Shown here: piece after piece, positions 1 to 11,723 of the stretch | Numbering within the stretch: the stretch's first letter is position 1 | Layout of the letters: every line of letters starts with the position of its first letter | Assembly (NCBI GenBank): GCA_003427395.1 | Contig: BFEA01000584.1 | Location: 447,156-504,709, forward strand | Direction of reading: 5' to 3' | DNA length: 57,554 nt | Source of the DNA: Chara braunii | Lineage: Eukaryota > Streptophyta > Charophyceae > Charales > Characeae | The notes under the pieces: generated by a model | The model's database searches: none | What the model was told of the DNA's origin: nothing | The model's input: only the letters and a program-made list of their open reading frames with translations | Translations under genes and position numbers: made by a program

Positions 1-16
1 TCTCTCTCTCTCTCTC
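1..16. repeat. (TC)n microsatellite at the left edge
   Basis: The window opens inside a TC dinucleotide run. Its true length is unknown because it is cut by the window edge. Confidence 0.9.
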
Positions 17-410
17 GTATGCGCTCTTAGTCTGATTGCTTTGGCTACCTTAGGGCTGCGTTCCCCGCGCCCACGCGGTAGACAATACGTGCTGATGGTG
101 ACTAAGATGTTAGAAAGGCAACCGTGTGTAGTTGCAGGACAATTGATGCGCTATACCCAGTTGCATTTTTGGCGCGCAGCTCGTTTCCCGATCGGGAAAT
201 GTGGATGGACTTTTTGGGGTTTAGAGCGGTGTAGAGGGGGCGGGAATATGGAGAAGAAGGGTGAGGTTGTGGTCGTAAGACCGATCGGTCATTTAGGCGG
301 TCGCAGTAGAGGCAAAAACTGAACGACCAGCGGTAGCCTGCAGAGGTCGTGCAGCGGTCGTTACGGCGCCCAGTTTTTTTTTTTTTTTAATTATTATTTT
401 TTTAATAAGG

Positions 411-473
411 CTACCTGTCAAATCTGGACAGGACGGCCTTTCAGGCCTTTTTTTTATTGTCATTATAGTATTA
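411..473. repeat. Dispersed repeat fragment, copy 1
   Basis: This stretch contains an AATCTGGA block, then GGCCTTTCAGGCC (a small hairpin) followed by a T run and TTGTCATTAT. A similar order of motifs occurs at 9563-9620. A hairpin followed by T's could end a polymerase III transcript, but no promoter is seen. The family is unknown. Confidence 0.45.
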
Positions 474-1074
474 CGGGGAACCCCGTAGCAGCCACATCCG
501 TGCTCAAGCCTCCAACGAGGGAACATGCGGGAGCTGCACCCACCAGCAGGTGCGATACCTGCTACAGCAGGTGGGCGATACCGGCCAGGGGTCAGCCGGT
601 AGTCTTCAAGCAAAGTTGGAGTTCGAGAAAAAAAAAAAAATTGTGGACTCCGAGTGAAACGGGAAAGTGGGGGGCGTTTGGGAGGGGCGGAGGGTCAGCC
701 GGTGGTTCTCCAAAATGCGCTCCAAGACCCCTTCGGGCTGGGCCTCCGCGCTGTGCGCACTAGCTCACTATCTCGGTACGTTGGCACCGAGTATTCCACA
801 GGCGGCCGCGGGCATTTGAGCGGACGAACGACCTCTTGAACGCCACTTGCGTTCCTACGCCGCTGGATTTCTTTGTTTTTTCCCGACCGACGGCCTTGAG
901 ATTGAAGGATGTTTCCGCCCACCGTTGGTTTCATTTCACGAGGCTGTGTGGCCATCCCAAACACTTGAAATCCGTTTTCTGGAGTGGTGTGGCGAGGCCC
1001 TAAAGATTGGAAAGCGTGAACTGTACCCTGCTGCCTTGCCGGTTTTCTGCTTATTTTTTTTTTTTTTTTTTTGT

Positions 1075-1160
1075 TTCTTGGTCCACCTGGCGCGGTCTCT
1101 GTCCTCTGTCATGTAGGGCAGCCGCCAAAAGCCTACTCCGTGAGCTATATATTTGAACGG
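1075..1160 (+). promoter_or_regulatory. Core promoter of the first GRP gene
   Basis: A TATA box (TATATATTT) lies at 1146-1154. The 24 bases ending at 1154 (1131-1154) are identical to 34525-34548 upstream of the second GRP gene. Farther up, a T run, TTGGTCCACC and GGCGCGGTCTCT resemble 34260-34350 of the second promoter. The presumed leader from about 1180 to 1308 is pyrimidine rich. Conservation between the duplicates marks this as the promoter; the exact transcription start is inferred. Confidence 0.75.
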
Positions 1161-1308
1161 CAGCCCATTTGTTTGCAACCGTCTGTTATTCGTTTCTGTG
1201 TCTATCAGTTATTCGTATCCGTATCTAAAACGCCGACGTCGTCGTTCTTCTCTCGTCTCCTATTGTCTTTCTCCTCGCCTTATACTCTTCGTCGACGCCT
1301 CATTCGCG

Positions 1309-1737
1309 ATGGCTGCAGCTACGACAGAGTACCAGTGCTTCGTGGGAGGCCTCGCCTGGGCTACGGATGACCGAGCTCTGCAGAATGCATTCCGCCAGTG
1401 CGGTGACGTGGTGGACTGCAAGGTCATCTTGGACCGCGAGACTGGCAGGTCGAGAGGCTTTGGGTTTGTCACTTTCGCTGATGAGAAGTCAATGAACAAC
1501 GCCATCAGCACGATGAATGGCGTTGAGTTGGACAACAGATCCATCACTGTGAACCAAGCTCAAGCAAGAAGTGGCCGGAGTGGCGGCGGCGGCGGCGGCT
1601 TTGGCTCTCGCGGCGGCGGTCGGTACGGTGGCGACAGCGACCGGTACGGCAGTGGGTATGGCAATGGAGGTGGATACGGCGATGGCGGCTATAGCGCCGG
1701 TGGCTACAGCAGCCGCTCGCGAGGTGGTGGTTATTAG
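1309..1737 (+). CDS. Glycine-rich RNA-binding protein (RRM plus Gly-rich tail)
   Basis: The 142-residue protein binds RNA. It has one RRM at residues 7-86 with RNP2 CFVGGL at 10-15 and RNP1 RGFGFVTF at 49-56. A Gly/Tyr/Arg/Ser-rich tail (89-142) follows, ending SRSRGGGY. This is the layout of plant class IV GRPs such as RBG7/GRP7 relatives, small nuclear-cytoplasmic proteins linked to cold, stress and clock-related mRNA processing. The ATG at 1309 was chosen because MAAATTEY aligns with the paralogue start and because upstream in-frame codons run back into the TATA region. The CDS is a single uninterrupted frame, whereas GRP7-type genes commonly carry an intron in the RRM. The paralogue at 34684-35184 is about 90% identical in the RRM. 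The family call is firm; the physiological role is inferred. Confidence 0.95.
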   Translation: MAAATTEYQCFVGGLAWATDDRALQNAFRQCGDVVDCKVILDRETGRSRGFGFVTFADEKSMNNAISTMNGVELDNRSITVNQAQARSGRSGGGGGGFGSRGGGRYGGDSDRYGSGYGNGGGYGDGGYSAGGYSSRSRGGGY

Positions 1738-3250
1738 ACAAACCTCGCCATCCTCTTTGCGGGTCATCTAGTCCACAAGGGTAATGGTGGGGGTTGAGTA
1801 GTCAGACGCCTCTAGAGTAACGGCGGTTTCAGCCTCTCGTGTGTCCGTCGTTTGCCGTTTCTGAAGTGGATGTACTTGGTTCAATAGCTATAGTACGCAA
1901 AGAGGTTTTTCCCTCTCTCTCCAACTCTTTTCTATTCTGTTTTGGTTTCTTTTGGTCTCGTTTTGCTGTCGCGTCTTTCTATCATATGACGATTACCAAA
2001 TCACACGAGATCTGGAGGAGCGGGTGGAGAATCGTGGATGCGAAGCATGTATAGAGGCGGAGATATTTTAGACCGGACATAGCTTCGGACTGTGTTAGCA
2101 AGGACCAGTTCCTCCGGACTCTGCGCTCTAAACGAGCCTATGGTGGGGAATTTATCTTTGTCTTTTTTGCTATTCCAATCTGTTGGACTCGCACTGCAGC
2201 ATTGCTCTGAAATCACCGTTGTTTATACAATCTGTGTGATAGTATTTGGAAGGTAGTGATGATGATGCAATTTTGACCGATTAGTCAGTCTGGTGGAGAT
2301 ATTCAGATTTGATCATCATGGGGTTATTACTGTGTGCAACAAAAAACTCTGTGCGGGCTTCGAAAGTCTTAACTGTACGGCGAATAACGGAACGGAAGAT
2401 TTCGGCGATCGTTTCAGTGCACGGAACCAGACGTGATGCCACGAAAAATCGAGTGCGTTGGCGGCGAAGGCATTGATCTCTTGATGAGTTAGCTGTAACC
2501 ACTACTTCCTCCTACCTGCGTATCCAGTGGCTATGATGTGCGGCTGCTGCTGATAATACTTACTGTTTGCTGTGATGCGTTCAAAAGAGTTGAGATGGAA
2601 GGGGTGGTTGGTTATGGATTAGCTGCCTGCTGCCGTTTCTCCTCTCCGTTTGTTATATCATGTGAACGGACGAAGGCGGGCTGCAGCGAGTTGCCCTCCC
2701 CAATTGTAAGGGGTAAATGTCCGTTGGGTGGTTGATTGACTTCATTGGCCCCTTCTTGACGGCGGCGGTTACATCAGATTTGCCGAGTATGAATGGTCCT
2801 CATGTTTCTGGCTAAGTGCGTGTATCTGTATTCAGTATCTGCTCGGTCTTTTCGGAAGGGAGGCGTTAAGTTTTTGGTCTTTTTTTCTGCGTATGTAGAT
2901 CTTTTTGAACTGATACTTTCAAATTTCGTGTAGATTCTCGTGAACTGATATTCTTAAGTGGACCAGATGAACATTGGATGAAGCTTTCTGATGATCACGT
3001 CGTCCCGACTGGTCACGTTCTGCCTTTTTGACGGCTGCTGCGTGTGTGATAGTTTAGTCTCCGGTGAAGGTTCTGTTCCCCGTTTCCATGTTGATGGGAG
3101 TGGGAGATGGTTACTGTGAAGAGGGGGTTGGGATGCGGCGAGGAGGGGGGGTCGGCATTTCGACGAGATTGGCTCCGGTTAGGACGTACGCGTCGGGACG
3201 GTTTTTAAAAGTCCTCCACGTGGTGCGAGACGTGTTCTCTATCTAGGCTG
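1738..3250. other. 3' flank of first GRP gene, no ORF supported
   Basis: No convincing coding region. The first part probably contains the 3' UTR. Much of the stretch is recognisable in the second copy at 35185-36780, so it is old duplicated non-coding DNA. No clear poly(A) signal could be chosen by eye. Confidence 0.5.
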
Positions 3251-3466
3251 TGTCGTGAAACGATTCATTGTTGATTCAGGTGGGGGTTTGTTTCCTGTTT
3301 GTGGACTCGTGGAGTTTGAAACAAATTTCCGTCAAGATGATGATAAAAGTTGAGGGACGACCAGTTGCGTAAAAATATCCTCGTTCGTTTAAGTTCTATA
3401 TGTTAATGGACAAATTTGACGGCTCCACGTTTTGAAGACCGTCTACTCTCTTATCTCCGTGCAACA

Positions 3467-3595
3467 TAGATATTGTCGAGTGTCCTAGTTCGTCTCGCTT
3501 CTGCGGTGGAGGTAACTGTATTCTCTCGTCTCCTTACAAAATCGATAATGTCGAGTGTCTTAGTTCGTCTCGCTTCTGCGGTGGAAGTAATTCAA
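3467..3595. repeat. 75-bp tandem duplication
   Basis: Two direct copies start at the TCGAGTGTC blocks at 3476 and 3551, each followed by TTCGTCTCGCTTCTGCGG. The second GRP block carries only one copy (about 37025-37065), so the doubling followed the segmental duplication or was lost there. Confidence 0.75.
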
Positions 3596-4657
3596 GCTGT
3601 TACTGAAACGGTTTCTGCGGTATGGTATGGTGCCTTTTGAGTGTTTCATCGATCGATCGGTTTATTTGGATGATGACGATTGCGCTTTTTTTGGGTTCAA
3701 GATTCGGTTCGAGGATGGTAGCTGCAAATGTCTGCGTAGAGGTTTGTGTTTGCTTCTTTCGCAATGACAATGACGGTTCTCGTTCGGTTCAGGTCGGTTC
3801 GGTTGATGAGATTCAATTTGATCGTGATTGCACGCATCAGGATAGAGGTTTAGTCGGCACATTTGATTGATTCGGAAGGTTAACATGGGTTCTCGTGCGG
3901 TTTGGTCAGTTATTAACGACGGCTAACGACGGCTCTCGTTTGGCTCTGTTCGGTTGATTAGTTTGGTGGTTTCAGGTTTGATCGCTGTCACACGCGCGCT
4001 TATGCTTCTATGCTCTTTGATCTGAAAACTGTTACACGCATGCTTCTCATTACGAGGTTAACGACGGTTCTCGTTGTCTGCATTCCTTGTCCCCTTTCAG
4101 TGCTTCTGTGGTGGACATTATCCGGCATGATGTCACGTGGTCGTTAATGGTTCTCTTGTTAATCCTTACGCTCTCTCTGCGCGTAATGAGGTGGTGCCAC
4201 GAATGTGTTTTTGGCTTCACTAATGTTTTTCGTGGCTCAGCTTCGCATCTGGGCTTTGACGAGAGTGGTGGATGTAGGTGGAGTGGTGAGCTGATATTCG
4301 GCGCTTGGGGACTTGGGACTGTCTCTGCTTGACAGTTGTGGTTGTTGAGGGATGGAGAGGGGAGGCACATGTTTTGTGAAGAGGGAGCGAGTGGGAGATG
4401 AGGTACAAGCAATGATGTGAATCTTGAGGTTGGGTTCAGTTCCGAGGTTTCTTTTTGGTAATCGTAGGTGGTCACATATATCAGTGCTGGTAGTCTGCTG
4501 AGTATCTTACTCTTGTCGCCGTGAATACGATGTTGTCTTTTTCGAAAGTAAATACTTGAAGCACTTGCGATCGCTAATACGTAGCGTTTCAAGCTTGGAA
4601 TTTTTTCTCATTTGGACATGGTGTCATGATCTCTGACATGAGAACAAAGATCTTGGG

Positions 4658-5150
4658 AAAATGGGTTCGTTGGGTAGATGGGTTTGTGATGTTCTTATAT
4701 GGTGATCTTCGATTTATCTGCAAATATGCGTCGCTGTGTTTGTTTATGAACGAAATGCTGGGCTCACGGGTGTGGAACTTGAATGCGCGTATGACATGAG
4801 GGTACGTGAATGTGCCATGAAAAAAAGTCCATTATTTCGTTTGGACTCGAGTCGTTGAACGCGCGTGCGGACGTGGTCGAAAGGAAATGATTGGTTCGAA
4901 AGGAAATGGGTTCGTTGGGTAGATGGGTTTGCGATGTTCTTATATGGTGATCTTATTTATCTGCAAATATGGGTCGCTGATGTTTGTATGAGCGAAATGC
5001 TGGGCTCATGGGTGTGGAACTTGAATGCGCGTATGACATGTGAGGGTACGTGAATGCGCGATGAAAGTAGTCCATTATATCATTTGGACTAATCGAGTCG
5101 TTGAACGCTCGTGCGGACGTGTTCGAAAGGAAATGATCGCGGCTCTTCGA
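4658..5150. repeat. 246-bp tandem repeat, two units
   Basis: Units start with AAATGGGTTCGTTGGGTAGA at 4658 and 4904 and end near GTCGTTGAACGC. They differ by small indels and substitutions. The array lies at the point where similarity to the second GRP block fades. No coding content. Confidence 0.85.
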
Positions 5151-5700
5151 TGTGTTGTGCTCAGAAATGCATGCTGTTCCGATGATTTATTAAACATGCA
5201 CGGCGGAATGCGCCATGGAAAGAAGTCTTTGGACTCGACGAGTCTTTGAACGCTCCTCTGCGTATGTGTTCTCAAGGAGATGATCGCGGCTCTTCGGTGT
5301 TCTTGTGCTCAGAAATGCATGCTGTTCCGAAGTGCATGGTGTTTGTTTCGTTTGTAGTTAATCGTGATTTGCTAAACATGCACGGCGTTTGAAGTCAATA
5401 GTGGACTCGTTACGTACATGCTGTGGTGTGAACTGGCTTGTGCGTCTATGTCATGGGTAGGAAAGACGATGTTCGCTGGTCTTGTATGTTCCGTAAACTC
5501 GGTCAATTGGTATTCCAAAGAAGCTTGGATGCATATAATGATGTGAGACGTAAGGATGTTATTGAGCTTGTACGATACGATATTATGTTTGTAATAATTA
5601 CGTATGTGTTCGAAAGGAAATGATCGCCGCTATTCGATGTTCTTGTGCTCAGAAATGCGTGCTCTTCTGAAGTGCATGGTGTATGTTTTCTGTATGTTTT
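5126..5700. repeat. Diverged direct repeats (GAAATGATCGC unit)
   Basis: Three related blocks contain GATGATCGCGGCTCTTCG or a close variant, followed by TTGTGCTCAGAAATGC. They lie near 5132, 5278 and 5617. They look like degraded relatives of the tandem repeat immediately to the left. Confidence 0.7.
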
Positions 5701-7330
5701 CTGTATAATTAGGCGTGATGATCGCAGCGTTTGTATGTTCCGTAAACTCGAACAATAGGTATCTCAAAGATGTATAATAAAATATGAGACGTGGCATGGT
5801 TTCAATTGAGAGCTTGTACGATATGGTATTGGGTACGTAATAATAATTACACAAGTATGACATAATAAGATTGGAGCCCTTGTAAAAAAAGAAAAGACAG
5901 AAAAAAATATTGGAGTCGTTGTTGTAGGATGTATTTTATTCAAGAACGAGACAAGAATTATGGAAATATGGACTCCGTATTTGGTGTTCCCTGCTGTCAA
6001 ATTGCTTTGCTTCGGCTGCATTTTGAAACAGGAATTGAACTCTTGATCTCATACGATCCAGATTTCGCAACGTGAGTGCATTGTTGATTTCGTTCGATCC
6101 ATGACTAACGGCGGTGATCTGTAGTGCATAATCGAAATGATTTGACCAATTGTCTAAGGGGAGGGGATGTGAACTTTCGTGGAAGGTGATAAGGGTTTTT
6201 GACTGTTTGAGCTGCTATTATCGTCGTCTTTCGAATAAACCGCACGGTCGTTATAAATGGACTCGGGCGAACGTCAGTCCGAATACGACAGCAATAACGG
6301 CTGCGCGTGCCATTCCGGTGAGGATGTTAGTTATAGATCAGTCTTGGTGGTTCTTGTGGTGGCGGTGTCGCGTCTTTCGTGTGGTTGTGTTTTTGTCTTC
6401 GCGTAACCAACACGCTGGAACGCCGGACTCGTTGATCAAGAGGACGGCTTTCATGGGTCGAAGGATTGCATCAACTCCCAGCGGAAAGAGGTGTGATATA
6501 GTGAAAATTTTACAAGAATTTTATTGAAATGAGATGATACGGTCTTTTTCTTCTGTGCATCTGATACTGCGGTTTCTTTATGGTCTGGTGTTGTACGTAT
6601 GGTAATACGGTCTGTCTTCCGTGCATCTGATACTGAGGTTTGCTTATGGTCTGGGTGTTGTTACGTGCTCTGTTTGGCTTCGCGATTCTTGCCGAATGGT
6701 GAAGGTATGGTGATTGGCCATGACGAGTGTATTAGAGCGTGGAGCGGGTGCAGTAGGCTGTTGTACGTGCTCTGCTTGGCTTTCAGGTGTTGTGACGTTT
6801 GACACAGAGAAACGGCGAGAGTCCATCGGTTTGTCGCACCGTTTATCAAATGTACGAAAGTGAAACTGAATCTTTCGCCAGAACATGGACAGATGCAGCG
6901 CCTCATTAGAGTATTCGTTTCTGTTCATTTGGCGTGTGGTGCGGGGAGGCTCTTATACGTTTTCGCCTTCTCTCGGAGGTGTTTCTTCCAGCAGCTGGCG
7001 ATCGTATGCTAGGTGTTTCTTCTGTGTTTCGAAGAGTGTGTTAGGGTTTGGTTGATGTGGGCGTGTCATAGATTTTGTTATTTCTGCGTGTTTTACAATT
7101 GCGTGATGACGGTGTCGGTGTGCGTCTTGCGTTCGCGCGGCACAGCTGTTCTGATGTTCCAGTCCCCGTCTGTGAGATGGAATGGTTTCTGTGGCGGGTT
7201 GTCTTTGTGGATGCCCGATATATGTATGTGGTTGCAGCATGTCTGCCTGCTGCGGTACCGATTTCGATTTCTTGCCTTTGCGCATGCGTGTGTGTTTCGT
7301 TTACGTGGTGCTCAGAGGCGGAGCCACTTG
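5700..7330. other. Non-coding stretch, no gene seen
   Basis: No ORF with family resemblance. The only structure noted is a block at 6848-6900 related to the hairpin-bearing repeat at 41567, 47345, 47420 and 47964. Confidence 0.5.
6848..6900 (+). repeat. Hairpin-bearing repeat, diverged copy
   Basis: AAATGT, CTGAATCTTTCG and GAACATGGACAGAT occur in the same order as in the copies at 41567-41672, 47345-47530 and 47964-48064. Divergence is greater here and only the left half is present. Confidence 0.5.
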
Positions 7331-7375
7331 TCACGTGTAAGGTGAGTGGATGAGAACGTGTGATTGACAACACAA

Positions 7376-7420
7376 CCCCCATGAGACCGTGTGAATGTGG
7401 AGTTTGAACTTACATGGGGG
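7376..7420. repeat. Short inverted repeat
   Basis: CCCCCATG near 7376 pairs with CATGGGGG near 7412, separated by about 28 nt. It could fold as a small hairpin. No neighbouring feature explains it. Confidence 0.5.
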
Positions 7421-8329
7421 TGTCGTACAGTGATCTCGAAGTATGATGAAGAACAGGTGCTCTCTAGGTGCAAGTGTGGAGAACACGTGCTCCAGGTGGA
7501 AGTGAGCAGAAAAGCGTGCTTTTTTTTTTTTTTTTTGAAAGCAGAAGAGCGTTCTGATTCCGGGTGGGAAGAATAAAGACGTGAGAATACGAAATTATAA
7601 AACGGCAATTCGTATATAATTGTTGAGTATGATAAGAACACGAACATATATGATCACGGAGTGCATGTCTTGCGTTGGTGTTAGTAGGGGCGGGTCAGAT
7701 GTGTTCCCAGCGTGCTTCGACCTTCTTTCGCCGAATTGAAGTCAGCATCCTGCTGGACGGCATGTTCACGTGCCATGGAGTGGCTGGACAAGGTCCCGAA
7801 ATGAACGGAGATGAAGCGTAACGGTAAGACGAGTATTTCATGTGGGTTGACCTATTTTCCGCCATTTGTGCCCCCACCCTCGTTTTTCCCTCCCTATAGC
7901 GTGGAACATTCGAAACGTTCATATGTATATGAAGCGAGGGGAGTGGGGGGATATAACCGTAATGTCACGTTATGACAGAATAGGCACAGGGTGCGCATGC
8001 GTGTGCGCATACACACCCGCACACAAACGTGAATGCACATGCCCATCCTGACATGGGATTTCACTGGTACACACTGACCATGTGCTCTTCATTGTCAGGC
8101 GTTCTCTCAAGTCTGAATGGTCTTCTTCTCTGCTCAACTTGAATGTCACCTTACGCAGCAGACTACCTTTTGCCAGGATGGATGAAATTCACAAAAAAAG
8201 CTCCTATGCCTTTTCTCTGCTTCTGCTCTATTCGTGTTTGGGGCTCGTGTCCGTGCTGCTTCCGTCCCCTTTTTTTTTGGTGGACGTCGTCAAGGTGAGT
8301 GTCTCATCATCCCTCATGGAATAGGGTTG

Positions 8330-8465
8330 TATTTAGCGAAAAAGCATATGGTTGTGTCCATGCATGTGAATGACGGAACATCTATGCACGTATATGCATG
8401 CACGTACATGACGGAAGGCGAAAAAACATATGGTTGCGTCCATGCATGTACAAGACGGAATGAAA
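8330..8465. repeat. Direct repeat, two copies about 83 bp apart
   Basis: The segment starting GCGAAAAAGCATATGGTTG near 8336 is repeated at about 8419 with few changes. Both contain GTCCATGCATGT and end GACGGAA. Confidence 0.7.
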
Positions 8466-8709
8466 AGTGCGCAGCCGTGCCCGTACAGGAGGCGGCTGGT
8501 AACCAGGCTACCTGTAGGTGGCGGCATGTGCACCAGCTGGAATGCCAGTCTTTGTCGAGGACGGATTTTAGTGCATCGGATGGTTCTGCATGCAAATGGT
8601 GTACATGCGTTATCGAGTTTTGCTGAAAAAGGAGAGGAACTAGAAATCAGGCGGGAAGAGAAAGTAAAAACAGGCGGAATCCATTAAAACCTGGATTTTG
8701 ACTTGAAGA

Positions 8710-8960
8710 GAAGATAGCATGGTACTCAATGCTGCCTCAGGAATACACTCAATATGAGCATGGTAATCAATGCTCCCATGCCTCGGGAATACAACTGAAT
8801 ATGAGCAGCAGGGTAATCAATGGTCCCATCATCACATGCCTCAGGAATACCGTAAATGTGAGCATGGTAATCAATGCTCTGCCGTAAGAATACATGGTAG
8901 TCAATGCTGCCTCAGGAATACATGGTAGTCGATGTTTTGCCTCAGGAACCCACTCAATAT
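8710..8960. repeat. Short degenerate tandem repeats
   Basis: Motifs of the type GGTAATCAATGCT and CCTCAGGAATAC alternate about six times at irregular spacing. No coding potential is evident. Confidence 0.7.
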
Positions 8961-9420
8961 GAGGGGGGGTCTGGACCCAGTTTTTTCCTGCAAGGTGACG
9001 CTCTGATGGAAAGGAGCCATCGCGATGGGGAGGTTTTAAGGAGGTTTCTGTTGTCACCTTGAGCAGTAATTAATCACAAGCTAAAGGGGGGGGGGTGCGA
9101 AATGCATGGTCCCTGCACAAGGATATGCGCATAATTCCAGAAGCTGTCTTATTTTTTTTCAGGTAAACCACCAGCTCCTCGCCCACCTATGAAGTCTGAG
9201 CATGGGCCGACTGGTATCATCCTGATCACCCACGAGGCTGGCTGGGGCTACCAAACATTCCACAAGCTTCTTTCCTTCGCAAGAAAAAGTTAAAAAGAGA
9301 AAACAACCTATGACATTCCTCTTAGAAAGAAAAGGAGAAGAAAAAGAATGGACGTTTTCTTAAAAAAAAGGAAGCAAAACGGAGTATCAAAAACACGTTT
9401 TTTGAACTCGTGCCTGGACA

Positions 9421-9442
9421 CAGAGAGAGAGAGAGAGAGAGA
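9421..9442. repeat. (AG)n microsatellite
   Basis: A short AG run within purine-rich DNA. Confidence 0.85.
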
Positions 9443-9562
9443 GGACGCCGTGCAAGAAGTCGTCCTGTTTTCTTGTGCACGAGGAAAGATTCATTCCCCT
9501 TTTGCAATTTTTCAACGGTGAGTGGAGAGAGAGAGGGAGGGCATATGCCCAACCAGTTCAAT

Positions 9563-9620
9563 TACCTGTAGAATCTGGAGACGACAACCTTTCAGGCCTT
9601 TTTTGTCATTATTGGGGTAG
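9563..9620. repeat. Dispersed repeat fragment, copy 2
   Basis: Related to 411-473: AATCTGGA, then CCTTTCAGGCC, T's and GTCATTAT in the same order. The hairpin arm is less perfect here. Confidence 0.45.
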
Positions 9621-9745
9621 CTGGTGTTCGGGATGGGCTGAATGGCCAAATCTGCGACCCAAACGCTGGCTATTTTCTTCCTTTTCTTATTTTTTTTGAA
9701 GTTTTTTTTTTTTTTGGGATCTGTTTGTGGAAGGGGTGTTCTTTG

Positions 9746-9810
9746 CATATATATATATATATAAGGGGGGAGGCAGGTTGCCTGCCCAATGGCAGGAACC
9801 CCTCGCCACA

Positions 9811-9862
<52 letters not shown>
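9746..9862. repeat. (AT)n and (GT)n microsatellites
   Basis: An AT run at about 9748-9763 and a long GT run at about 9813-9862 flank a short unique segment. Confidence 0.9.
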
Positions 9863-9863
<1 letters not shown>

Positions 9864-9899
9864 ATGTAGGTGGAGAAGGGGTGGGGTGACCCCTCCCGG

Positions 9900-11215
9900 C
9901 CCAATCAATGAAAAAAAATAAAAAAAACCCTGAATATTGATTGATTGATTGGTGCTGGACCAATTTTCCAGCAGTTGGACCTCCCCACCAATAGAATGGA
10001 GCAACCGGATTGTGCACTAGGGGATGATGCTCTTATCATATCGGTCCCCTTATTGAAAAGTCTACCCTTTTCTACACCTTGTGGATAGTGGGTGGTAGAC
10101 GAGTTTTGGTTTGCGTGGTAGTCAACGTTTATGGCCTTGGAGACGAGCTTCATCATCGAGTGCCTAGAAATAAGTCAAGGGGTTTGACTTTGAGAACTAC
10201 CACGCACTTCAATAAAAATTAACAAGCAAAATCAATCAGAAAATAAACAAACATCTAAACACCCGCATTAATACCAAAACTTGAAATAAGATAAAAGAAG
10301 GGAAAACAAATCCATTAGGTATGCAGGTCGTGTGACACATGATAGTCATTTTCACTGCCTCCAAGGTAAAATTTTCACTGCCTCCAAGTCACATTGCCAT
10401 AAACCAATGTGGTGAACTTTACTATTCCCTCTACTCACACCACGCCTCACACACTCGAGCCCCAGCCATTGTCAAACTTTTCATAAAAAAACATCATAAA
10501 TCCGGTTAAAACCCTCAAAGAAACACATCAAATCTCAAGGCTAAGGCAATAAGGTGCAACACAAAGTTTTGCCATGAGCCGACGAATTGGCAATCAACTA
10601 ACCGACTTTTTATAAAAAGATAACATAAGATGATCCTCGTAGGATTGGGCTGATCTAGCAAAATCTTGAATCAAAACAACCAAGAAGGATTTATTACACA
10701 ACACATGTCAAATGCCTAATGCTTGAACGTTAAGTATATAGGGAATAAGTTTGCATCTCACATCTCACTTAAAATCTCATAAGACTAGATCTTAAATCCC
10801 TCCAATGCACCTCAAAGGATAAGGAAAATTATGGCAGTATCTCTTTTAAAAAAGGTGGATTGCTAAGATTTTTCCCATCATAATATAATCTAACTTTTCG
10901 AAACTAAAAAAAATTCGGGTGCGTTTTTCGTAGAAAAAATGTATTTTTAGAATTTATACGAAGTTAAAATATAAAACTCATAAATAACTTTAATTTCAGA
11001 ATGTCAAATTTTATCTAACTTCTTGATTTAGTAAAAATTTTGTCAGCACCTGACCTAGAAAAGTTAGCTTCCCAAAATTTAACCAAGCCAGACATAAACT
11101 CAAACAAAAGTTGAACTTCGAAAGTCAAAAGTTGACTGACTTTTTAACTTTGAATAAACTTCGGTCGCGCTTCCCGTAAGAAAAGTAGCTTTTCAAAATT
11201 TGCACAGAACTAAGT
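9900..11215. other. AT-rich stretch without a gene
   Basis: No ORF above background. Base composition shifts to AT-rich from about 10.2 kb, unlike the GC-balanced GRP region. Nothing else could be recognised. Confidence 0.5.
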
Positions 11216-11406
11216 AAAATCAATGATCTTAGAAAATATGAGAATTTGAATTAAGTAAAATAAACCTAACTCAGGAAGTGCAGAATTGAATTAACCCCTA
11301 TAGCTTCAGCNAAAATCAATGATCTTAGAAAATATGAGAATTTGAATTAAGTAAAATAAACCTAACTCAGGAAGTGCAGAATTGAATTAACCCCTATAGC
11401 TTCAGC
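11216..11406. repeat. Perfect about 95-bp duplication around a single N
   Basis: The segment starting AAAATCAATGATCTTAG is repeated without visible change on both sides of one N at 11311. Perfect copies abutting an N, amid otherwise diverged repeats, look like an unmerged assembly overlap, not biology. Confidence 0.85.
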
Positions 11407-11723
11407 GCATGGTGAGCACTAACAAATTACCCTACTAAGTAGTAACAATAGTCAGAGTGTGAACAAAATATAAGATATTGCTAGCAAGCATATCATGTTA
11501 ACAAGTCATTCAACCAGTTAAAAAACAAGGGTTTGTTCATCCAGAGTTTTCATCTTTTACTTATCCTGATTCACAAGATATGAGGTCTGTATCTTATTTA
11601 GTTAATTTTTAATATTCCAAGTTGTTCTCAATCATACCCCATGCAATCACTAACACACTAGCCTGGATTATTTCATAAGGAGAAGAGTCAAACATTTGTC
11701 TACAAGCAAAACTTAATGACTTA

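Larger units (their letters stand above)
1075..4650 (+). repeat. Segmental duplication, copy A (GRP gene plus downstream DNA)
   Basis: Promoter, CDS and a long 3' flank recur in the same order at about 34330-38540. Matching landmarks include the TATA block, the whole CDS, a block with CAATTTTGACCGAT near 2270 versus 35795, GTGTCCTAGTTCGTCT near 3480 versus 37037, and TTGGACATGGTGT near 4612 versus 38495. Identity is high in the CDS and patchy downstream, with insertions in both copies. This indicates a DNA-level duplication, not a retrocopy. Confidence 0.8.

Noticed and set aside
1153-1308. In-frame N-terminal extension of the first GRP
   Set aside because: It starts at a non-ATG codon at the TATA box and is not conserved in the paralogue.
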